Assembly (NCBI GenBank): GCA_964367905.1
Contig: CAYIZP010000089.1
Location: forward strand, 1-5,251
Reading direction: 5' to 3'
DNA from: CAUPWF01 sp964367905
GTDB taxonomy: Bacteria > Bacillota > Clostridia > Lachnospirales > Lachnospiraceae
DNA length: 5,251 nt
Shown here one piece after another: positions 1 through 4,602 of the stretch. The translations under genes and the position numbers were made by a program. The notes under the pieces are model-generated. The model was not told the origin of the DNA. It ran no database searches and saw only the letters and a program-made list of their open reading frames with translations. Every line of letters starts with the position of its first letter. The first letter of the stretch is position 1.

Positions 1-384
1 GGACGACACATCTCTAAGATGGTATACACAAAAGTGGTGTCCAATAAATCACCATGGCTACAACAAGCACAACTCGGAGGTGTATATACAAATCCAGCAT
101 CCCATGGAGAGGGAAGATTCGTAGCAAGCGAGGAATGGGTGAATAAGTTGGTGGCAAATGGACAGGTCGCAACACAATATTGCGACTTAAGCGGAAATGC
201 CTCTATGAATGAAGAGTGGAATGTCAATGGTTCATACCATGCAATCGAGGGAATTACAAGTCCAGATGGACGTGTCCTAGGCAAGATGGCACATTCAGAG
301 AGAAGAGGACAAGGAGTAGCAATCAACATCTATGGAGAACAAGATTTGAAGATCTTCGAATCAGGAGTGAAATACTTTAGTTAA
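1..384 (+). CDS. purL: Phosphoribosylformylglycinamidine synthase, C-terminal glutaminase part (5' end outside window)
   Basis: This is the end of FGAM synthase, which converts FGAR, glutamine and ATP to FGAM in step four of cytosolic de novo purine synthesis. Frame 1 is open from the first base, so the gene starts outside the window; only the last 127 residues are present. The sequence matches the class I glutaminase domain that closes the long, single-chain form of PurL. SHGEGRF (bases 100-120) carries the catalytic His (103-105) and Glu (109-111) of the Cys-His-Glu triad; the nucleophilic Cys lies upstream of the window. The QYCDLSGN, WNVNGS, EGITSPDGRVLGKMAHSER and KIFESGVKYF blocks are all typical of the family, and the protein ends where the family normally ends, with TAA at 382-384. 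The Met at base 19 is internal and is not a start. Identification is very secure. Confidence 0.96.
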   Translation, partial: GRHISKMVYTKVVSNKSPWLQQAQLGGVYTNPASHGEGRFVASEEWVNKLVANGQVATQYCDLSGNASMNEEWNVNGSYHAIEGITSPDGRVLGKMAHSERRGQGVAINIYGEQDLKIFESGVKYFS

Positions 385-392
385 GTGAATAG

Positions 393-425
393 GGGATAGG
401 GGAAAACGTTGTTTTCCCCTATCCC
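393..425 (+). terminator. 15-bp perfect hairpin after purL, without U-tract
   Basis: Arms 393-407 (GGGATAGGGGAAAAC) and 411-425 (GTTTTCCCCTATCCC) pair perfectly around a 3-nt loop. The hairpin begins 8 nt after the purL stop codon, so a role as terminator or mRNA 3'-end stabiliser is likely. It is not a canonical intrinsic terminator: the downstream strand is ACAAAAAGG rather than a T-run, and the opposite strand has no T-run after the stem either. Confidence 0.5.
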
Positions 426-460
426 ACAAAAAGGTGTCCCAAAAAAAACAAAAAAAGTAC

Positions 461-489
461 TTGCAATAGTATAAAGGGTGTGGTAAAAT
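461..489 (+). promoter_or_regulatory. Promoter of tRNA-Leu
   Basis: A -35 box TTGCAA (461-466) is separated by 17 nt from a -10 box TAAAAT (484-489), with an extended TG at 481-482. An A-rich stretch at 440-456 just upstream could act as an UP element. The predicted start near base 496 would give a short leader before the mature tRNA at 511. This makes the tRNA independent of purL read-through. Confidence 0.8.
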
Positions 490-510
490 ATTTTTGTTGT
501 CATATAAGAA

Positions 511-593
511 GCAGGTGTGGCGGAATGGCAGACGCACAAGACTCAAAATCTTGCGGGGGCAACCTCGTGTGGGTTCAAGTCCCACCACCTGCA
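511..593 (+). tRNA. tRNA-Leu, anticodon CAA (reads UUG)
   Basis: The acceptor arms GCAGGTG (511-517) and CACCTGC (586-592) pair fully, with discriminator A at 593. The anticodon stem CAAGA/TCTTG (537-541/549-553) encloses the loop CTCAAAA, placing CAA at 544-546. The T-arm GTGGG-TTCAAGT-CCCAC occupies 569-585. The long variable arm between 554 and 568 makes this a class II tRNA, and with discriminator A and anticodon CAA this identifies leucine. CCA is not encoded (ATT follows), so it must be added after transcription. The gene is a single-copy unit with its own promoter and terminator. Confidence 0.97.
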
Positions 594-595
594 TT

Positions 596-626
596 AAAAA
601 ACTCGTACCATAAGGTACGGGTTTTT
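596..626. terminator. Bidirectional terminator between tRNA-Leu and hicB
   Basis: An 8-bp stem, CTCGTACC (602-609) and GGTACGGG (614-621) with one G-T pair and an ATAA loop, is flanked by A6 (596-601) on the left and T5 (622-626) on the right. Read rightward it ends the tRNA transcript. Read leftward it has a six-T tail and can end the hicB transcript, whose stop codon lies about 45 nt away. Confidence 0.9.
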
Positions 627-669
627 CTAATGCATAAGAGACTTGAACCTGAAGGTATAACATTTTTTT

Positions 670-1053
670 CTAAACTCCTAATTCTCGTTTCAACCCATCT
701 TGTAATATTTTTGACAAGCTAATTTTCTGTTTTTCAGCTTCTTCTGCTAGCCATGCAGGAATAGAAAGCGTTTTTTTTACAGCTCTTGTATTTTTTCTAT
801 ATTTTTCAATATCAGTTCCGATAAAGTTTATAAAACAACCTTCTTCCGTTGGGATTTCATCAAGAGATGGGGCGGTAGGTAATGGGAAACCATCTTCTAT
901 TAACGACACAAGGTATAATCCAAGAGCTTCTTCTGCAAGTTCTATTGTTTCTTCGATAGTACTACCAAAAGTTTGACACCCTTCTAAGTTTGGAAAATCC
1001 ACCCAATAACTAGTATCTTCTTTGTGGAAAATTGCAGGATATACATTTAACAT
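670..1053 (-). CDS. hicB: HicB-family antitoxin, apparently without a functional HicA partner
   Basis: This 127-residue protein has the usual two parts of a HicB antitoxin. Residues 1 to about 75 form the partially degraded RNase-H-like fold: YPAIFHKEDTSYWVDFPNLEG, then the helix STIEETIELAEEALGLYL and the segment DGFPLPTAPS. Residues 92-123 form a ribbon-helix-helix DNA-binding region, with strand VKKTLSI and helices around PAWLAEEAEKQ and SLSKILQDGLKREL. HicB normally neutralises the HicA mRNA-cleaving toxin and represses the hicAB promoter. The ATG at 1051-1053 is supported by AAAGGAG 9 nt upstream (1063-1069). The upstream toxin frame is only a C-terminal fragment, so this HicB is either a lone regulator, a decaying relic, or an antidote to a toxin encoded elsewhere. 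The reading frame is intact with no missing domain. Confidence 0.93.
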   Translation of the reverse strand: MLNVYPAIFHKEDTSYWVDFPNLEGCQTFGSTIEETIELAEEALGLYLVSLIEDGFPLPTAPSLDEIPTEEGCFINFIGTDIEKYRKNTRAVKKTLSIPAWLAEEAEKQKISLSKILQDGLKRELGV

Positions 1054-1090
1054 ATTAGAATTCTCCTTTCAGCTATTGTGTTACAGATAG

Positions 1091-1171
1091 TTATTTTAAT
1101 CCTGTACGTTTCATAATTGCATTTGCTAATCCTATAGGGAGATCTTTATTATGAACAGGAACTAGCTCCTT
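1091..1171 (-). pseudogene. hicA: Truncated hicA toxin remnant (C-terminal end only)
   Basis: On the minus strand, in the position where hicA normally precedes hicB, the open frame ends with VPVHNKDLPIG (1130-1162) and ANAIMKRTGLK before TAA (1091-1093). This closely resembles the end of the small dsRBD-like HicA toxin, including the HNKDLPIG segment and the final helix ending TGLK. HicA is normally about 60-80 residues; here only about 25 are recognisable, and the frame meets a stop at 1187-1189 with no ATG, GTG or TTG before the fragment. The N-terminal part, including the catalytic His region, is gone. The SD-like AAGGAG (1166-1171) directly abuts the fragment, suggesting a deletion that joined the leader to the 3' end of the gene. 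The stop lies 37 nt before the hicB start, a normal operon distance. I infer that no toxin is made. Confidence 0.78.
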
Positions 1172-1180
1172 ATAGTATAC

Positions 1181-1209
1181 AATATATTACGTAAATTATG
1201 TAATGTCAA
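1181..1209 (-). promoter_or_regulatory. hicAB-type promoter, now driving hicB
   Basis: On the minus strand, TTGACA (1204-1209) is followed after exactly 17 nt by TATATT (1181-1186). Transcription should start near base 1174, just before the AAGGAG at 1166-1171, and run through the hicA fragment into hicB. The spacer and the region upstream of the -35 box are filled with TACGTAA-type repeats, as expected for an autoregulated toxin-antitoxin promoter. Confidence 0.78.
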
Positions 1210-1231
1210 TACAATACGTAAAATACGTAAA
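1187..1231. repeat. 9-bp phased TACGTAA array, candidate HicB operator
   Basis: Four copies of TA[C/T]GTAA occur at 1188-1194, 1197-1203, 1215-1221 and 1224-1230. Their start-to-start distances are 9, 18 and 9 bp, so they lie on one 9-bp grid with the middle slot (1205-1213) holding the -35 box region. Two copies fill the promoter spacer and two lie directly upstream of -35. Ribbon-helix-helix proteins commonly bind such short tandem sites cooperatively. Assignment to HicB is inference from position. Confidence 0.65.
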
Positions 1232-1326
1232 AAATCTATTGTTATCATTTTTTGATTTGGATTGTTCTATACATGGAAATGAAAATAGGTGCACGGGAAT
1301 TGCTTGATTTGCTTGATAAGGAATCA

Positions 1327-1353
1327 CGCTCCGCAAGGAGCGCACTCTTTTTT
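1327..1353 (+). terminator. Rightward-oriented hairpin terminator at the 3' end of the hydrogenase-sensor gene
   Basis: A 6-bp GC-rich stem CGCTCC/GGAGCG (1327-1332/1337-1342) with a GCAA tetraloop is followed, after CACTC, by T6 (1348-1353). The T-run is on the plus strand. The only adjacent gene end is the minus-strand gene finishing at 1352, for which the hairpin is also directly downstream but lacks a T-tail (TGATTCC). It may work mainly rightward, or weakly for the minus-strand gene. Confidence 0.55.
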
Positions 1354-2965
1354 ATTCATTTGACATAACACTATATAATTCTTTCTTGATATCCTCTAAG
1401 CTTTTATTAATAGATGAAATTGCTTGAGATAGATTATCTGAATTTTTTTCATTTGTAGAGAGTGTTCGATAAGAATCATCTGCAAGTTTTTTGATTTCTG
1501 TTGCAACAACAGCGAATCCTACCCCATAATTACCAGCATGAGCTGCTTCGATTCCTGCATTGATTGCAATGATTTTAGTCTGGGTTGCAATGTCGTTTAG
1601 CTTTTTATTGGTTACATTGTTAGAGTTGATTAATGCATTAATTTCGTTGATATTTGTTAAGAAATTTTCGAATTTAGATTCGAAATCAATTAATTTATCA
1701 TGGATTTCAACGTTTGCATAACGATTACAGTTCTTGTTATGGTTTTTCCCCATTACTACAGCAGAAACAAAGTCCTTACAACTTCCGTATCCACAAGAAA
1801 AACAGTTGATATTTCTGTCTTCTGGTGTGAGTTTCCCTAAACTGACAAATGCTTGTTCTAAATCACGATCCAATGGTTTCTTGATATTTACCGATCGATT
1901 GGTGTATCGACGGATGAAATCATTGATATTTAGATGGCGATCAAAATATTGAAATAACTTTAGTGCATGCTCTTTTGAAACAGTCGATTTTGTTTGATTC
2001 GTATTGTAATCAATACTATTTTGAGAGATGTTTTTTAGCGTTCCTGTTCCTAGGTTACAACCATGGGAGCAGTTTAAGACATCTACTAAAAGTGGAACTG
2101 GTTGGTTCGTAGAAGCGTGTTGACCGTATTCTTCGAAATAATGTTCCACATGACTAATACCCTCTACTTGTTTTACCCAAACATCATCACCGAGATAAAA
2201 ATGGACATTTTCTTTTAATCCACCAGGGCGAGAGAATGCAAATCCCCAAGAGCCATCTAGGTTATCGAATTTGGTAGAAGGATAATTCATGAGATGGATG
2301 TTATTGTCTTCCATATATTGTGTAAGTGAGGCATATGTTACATTGTAATTGATGTTATTTCCAGTATTTTCATCGTTGAATTCATATGATTTTCCAATGC
2401 ATGGTGATAAAAAAGCAATAGAATCAGATACATTCTTATATTTTTTTAAATAGATTGCAGTACATAATACAGGACTATGTATTGGTGAAAGGTACTCAAT
2501 TAGTCTCGGTTTAAAGTATTCGATATATTTAACGATTACTGGACAGGGTTGAGCAATCACACTTGTTAGATGATTTTCTTTAATAGCCTTAATGTATCCC
2601 CAAGTACAGATATCAGCACCATAAGAAACATCATAAATTAAATGCACGCCAAGGCTTTTTAAAAATCCAAAAAGTTTGTCCAAATCTTTGAAGTTTGTTC
2701 GTGCAGCAGGTGCTACAACTAGTGAAATTGGAACTCCTGATTGTAAGTCGGCAAAAAAACGTTCGGTATCATCTGCATATCGACGAGCTTGATGGTCACA
2801 GATATCAATGCATTCGCCGCAACCAATGCATAGTTCATTATCAACATGGATTTTATTGCAACCATTTTCATAAGTTGCTATATTAGCATTTACTGGACAT
2901 TTGAACACACATTTATTGCAGCCAATACACAGGTTTTCATCTGTAAAAATCAGTTCATTATTCAT
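1352..2965 (-). CDS. [FeFe]-hydrogenase-like sensor fused to a methyl-accepting signalling domain
   Basis: This 537-residue soluble protein has no signal peptide or membrane segment. Domains in order are: two ferredoxin-type [4Fe-4S] motifs (Cys13/16/19/23 and Cys46/49/52/56); an [FeFe]-hydrogenase large-subunit domain (about 78-355); an FeS cluster domain with Cys388/391/396/413; and a short coiled coil with an MCP-type hairpin (about 425-537, core IATQTKIIAINAGIEAAHAG). The four H-cluster ligand cysteines appear retained: Cys141 in QPCP, Cys189 in PCIGKSYE and Cys299/Cys303 in NCSHGC. The cysteine that relays protons in catalytic enzymes (TSCCP) is replaced by Pro140. This fits a sensory rather than bulk-turnover hydrogenase. 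The ATG is preceded by AGGGG 7 nt upstream and by a consensus promoter. It is divergent from an EAL phosphodiesterase gene, suggesting linked signalling. Domain calls are firm; the ligand (H2 or redox state) is inferred. Confidence 0.9.
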   Translation of the reverse strand: MNNELIFTDENLCIGCNKCVFKCPVNANIATYENGCNKIHVDNELCIGCGECIDICDHQARRYADDTERFFADLQSGVPISLVVAPAARTNFKDLDKLFGFLKSLGVHLIYDVSYGADICTWGYIKAIKENHLTSVIAQPCPVIVKYIEYFKPRLIEYLSPIHSPVLCTAIYLKKYKNVSDSIAFLSPCIGKSYEFNDENTGNNINYNVTYASLTQYMEDNNIHLMNYPSTKFDNLDGSWGFAFSRPGGLKENVHFYLGDDVWVKQVEGISHVEHYFEEYGQHASTNQPVPLLVDVLNCSHGCNLGTGTLKNISQNSIDYNTNQTKSTVSKEHALKLFQYFDRHLNINDFIRRYTNRSVNIKKPLDRDLEQAFVSLGKLTPEDRNINCFSCGYGSCKDFVSAVVMGKNHNKNCNRYANVEIHDKLIDFESKFENFLTNINEINALINSNNVTNKKLNDIATQTKIIAINAGIEAAHAGNYGVGFAVVATEIKKLADDSYRTLSTNEKNSDNLSQAISSINKSLEDIKKELYSVMSNE

Positions 2966-3018
2966 TGGTTATCCCCTATTTGTATGATTAGTGATTATTA
3001 GGTTATCTATTACTTTTC

Positions 3019-3047
3019 ATTATATATTTTAAGTGGTGAAATGTCAA
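3019..3047 (-). promoter_or_regulatory. Perfect-consensus promoter of the hydrogenase-sensor gene
   Basis: Read on the minus strand, TTGACA (3042-3047) and TATAAT (3019-3024) are separated by exactly 17 nt, both boxes matching the sigma-A consensus completely. The start should fall near 3012, giving a leader of about 47 nt with the SD AGGGG before the ATG at 2965. A perfect-strength promoter in front of a sensor gene suggests a repressor keeps it in check. Confidence 0.87.
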
Positions 3048-3049
3048 AG

Positions 3050-3067
3050 AAGATATAAATATATCTT
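3050..3067. promoter_or_regulatory. Dyad between divergent promoters, candidate shared operator
   Basis: AAGATATA (3050-3057) and TATATCTT (3060-3067) form a perfect 8-bp inverted repeat with a 2-nt centre. It begins 3 nt beyond the leftward -35 box and overlaps the first bases of the rightward -35 box (3066-3071). A dimeric regulator here could affect both genes. The binding protein is unknown, and AT-rich dyads can arise by chance. Confidence 0.45.
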
Positions 3068-3095
3068 GTTTCACAAGTGGAAGCTATGGTAAGAT
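3066..3095 (+). promoter_or_regulatory. Promoter of the EAL-domain gene
   Basis: TTGTTT (3066-3071) and TAAGAT (3090-3095) are spaced by 18 nt, with an extended TG at 3087-3088 preceding the -10 box. The predicted start near 3102 gives a leader of about 40 nt with AAGGAG (3128-3133) seven nt before the ATG. The weaker -35 box contrasts with the consensus promoter facing the other way. Confidence 0.7.
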
Positions 3096-3140
3096 GAAAA
3101 AAACATGTAAAGGAAAATTATAGATAAAAGGAGAGAAAAC

Positions 3141-4400
3141 ATGAGTGACAATAATTTTTGTAATTCATCGGAGAAGAAACTTATGGATCATAGATTCCAT
3201 ATAATGAGTTACGAGCAATTTATTATAGATAATAAGGTGAAAAAGTTCGATAAGATATGTATGACGAAGATAATGAATGCAGATACCACAATTGCTACTT
3301 CAGGAGAGGAGAAATATAATAGAACTTGTACTGAAATTTTGCATATGGGTAATGAAGCATATAAGCAGATGGGTATTGATCATCTGATTCAAGTATATGT
3401 ACATACATATAATACATTTATGGCAGTAGCGAATTCGGATATGAGTGATGAGGATTTTTATAATTTAATGAAGATAAACCATGAACAGTATGAATTGATT
3501 ACTGCACAACGGACAGATATAGCAGGTGTTTCAAGATTTGCCTTAGCATTTGGTGATGACCTGATTAATCGTGTGAATAGTGTATATTATGTAAATAGGC
3601 ATCTGCAAAATAATTTTCTAGTGGCAGATAATGAGATGGAGTTATTGGCCAGTGAAACAGAGAGCCATTTTAAGATATTTGAGCTTTTGAATTATGCGAT
3701 AAATAATGATAAAGTTGTCCCTTTTTACCAAGGGATTTATAATAATAAAACAGGAAAAATTGAAAAATATGAAGCCTTAATGAGGATTTACAATCAAGAA
3801 GGTAAAATATGTCCTCCAGGAATGTTCTTGGATGTTGCCAAAAGATACAAATTGTATCTAGCGCTTAGTAAAATAGTGATTGAAAAAGCATTAAAATCGT
3901 TTGAAAATAGCAACTGCGAATTGAGTATCAATATATCATTGTATGATATACAATCTAAAGAATTCAAAAATTGGTTTATCGAGCGGTTAAAACAGCATCC
4001 GAGTCCATCTAAGGTTGTACTGGAATTTGTTGAAACGGAAAACTACAATACGAATAATGAGATTTTTGATTTCTTAATGGAAGTGAGAGGAATTGGTTGT
4101 AAAATAGCAATTGATGATTTTGGTGTGGGATTCTCCACATACACTTCAGTTATATCGCTAAAGCCTGATATCATAAAGATAGATGGAGATATTATAAAAA
4201 GAGTGGCAACTGATGAAGATAGCAGAATTATCCTAAATTCCATTCATTATATGGCCTATTTGATTGGAGCTAAAACTGTTGCAGAATTTGTAGAAAATGA
4301 AGCAATTCAAGAGGTGGTTGTAGAGGATAGTGTGGACTTTTCACAAGGTTATCTTTTCGCTAAACCAGAACCATTTGATATCATTAAGGAATATATATAA
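3141..4400 (+). CDS. EAL-domain cyclic-di-GMP phosphodiesterase with unrecognised helical N-terminal region
   Basis: This 419-residue cytoplasmic protein should hydrolyse the second messenger c-di-GMP to pGpG. The EAL domain spans about 178-419. All residues usually required for activity are visible: Glu211 in YEALMRI, Asn264 in SINIS, Glu295 and Glu298 in LEFVE, Asp325-Asp326 in IDDFG, Lys346 in IIKID, Glu382 in AEFVE and Gln402 in SQGY. There is no GGDEF partner domain, so it should be degradative only. Residues 1 to about 175 are predicted to be mostly helical, rich in His, Tyr and Met, without a transmembrane segment; I cannot assign them to a family. They presumably sense a signal or mediate dimerisation. 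AAGGAG seven nt before the ATG supports the start. The gene is divergent from the hydrogenase-type sensor and ends at its own strong terminator, so it is monocistronic. Confidence 0.93.
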   Translation: MSDNNFCNSSEKKLMDHRFHIMSYEQFIIDNKVKKFDKICMTKIMNADTTIATSGEEKYNRTCTEILHMGNEAYKQMGIDHLIQVYVHTYNTFMAVANSDMSDEDFYNLMKINHEQYELITAQRTDIAGVSRFALAFGDDLINRVNSVYYVNRHLQNNFLVADNEMELLASETESHFKIFELLNYAINNDKVVPFYQGIYNNKTGKIEKYEALMRIYNQEGKICPPGMFLDVAKRYKLYLALSKIVIEKALKSFENSNCELSINISLYDIQSKEFKNWFIERLKQHPSPSKVVLEFVETENYNTNNEIFDFLMEVRGIGCKIAIDDFGVGFSTYTSVISLKPDIIKIDGDIIKRVATDEDSRIILNSIHYMAYLIGAKTVAEFVENEAIQEVVVEDSVDFSQGYLFAKPEPFDIIKEYI

Positions 4401-4404
4401 AACT

Positions 4405-4457
4405 AAGGAGATGACTTGTGGGAAAATGTATCAATCCCACAAAGTCATCTCCTTTTT
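4405..4457 (+). terminator. Strong intrinsic terminator after the EAL gene
   Basis: A long stem pairs 4405-4417 (AAGGAGATGACTT) with 4442-4454, continued after a single bulged A (4441) by GTGGGA/TCCCAC (4418-4423/4435-4440). The loop is 11 nt and the T-run is 4453-4457. It begins 4 nt after the stop codon and separates the EAL gene from the transporter. Confidence 0.93.
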
Positions 4458-4487
4458 ATTTATAATGAAAAAAATCAGGATGGAATA

Positions 4488-4516
4488 TTGATTTTTTTGT
4501 TGAATAGTGATAAAAT
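4488..4516 (+). promoter_or_regulatory. Promoter of the acetate-transporter gene
   Basis: TTGATT (4488-4493) and TAAAAT (4511-4516) are spaced by 17 nt with an extended TG at 4508-4509. The predicted start near 4523 leaves an untranslated leader of about 80 nt. The gene is thus transcribed independently of the EAL gene. Confidence 0.72.
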
Positions 4517-4523
4517 TTGAATG

Positions 4524-4535
4524 TTGTGTTCACAA
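4524..4535 (+). promoter_or_regulatory. TTGTG-TT-CACAA palindrome at the transporter start site
   Basis: TTGTG (4524-4528) and CACAA (4531-4535) form 5-bp inverted arms around TT, right at the predicted transcription start. A TGTGAA at 4553-4558 also mirrors TTCACA at 4529-4534. A repressor site is plausible. The half TTCACAA is like the arm of a Rex redox-repressor site, but the full 18-bp Rex arrangement is absent, so no regulator is assigned. Confidence 0.35.
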
Positions 4536-4602
4536 AAAAATCATAGGTTTTATGTGAAGAGATAATGAAGAAAAAAGTACAGATTTAAGGAGAAAAGAAG
4601 TA

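Noticed and set aside
361..663. Minus-strand 100-residue open frame
   Set aside because: It is antisense to the tRNA-Leu and the purL end, and its MQVVGLEPTRGCPRKIL segment is simply the reverse complement of the tRNA.
480..722. Plus-strand 80-residue open frame across the tRNA
   Set aside because: It overlaps the entire tRNA-Leu and its terminator, has no SD, and its protein shows no family features.
1181..1231. Replication iterons or a CRISPR array
   Set aside because: The repeats are only 7-9 bp, there are four copies, there is no rep or cas gene, and they coincide with a promoter, so an operator is the simpler reading.
3059..3076. Full Rex operator at the EAL promoter
   Set aside because: Only the right half TTCACAA matches; the left half position reads ATATATC, so the required inverted 18-bp site is absent.
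4418..4465. GTG-started mini-ORF with AAGGAG seven nt upstream, inside the EAL terminator
   Set aside because: The SD and start lie in the terminator stem; the 15-codon frame is explained by the hairpin sequence and has no independent support.
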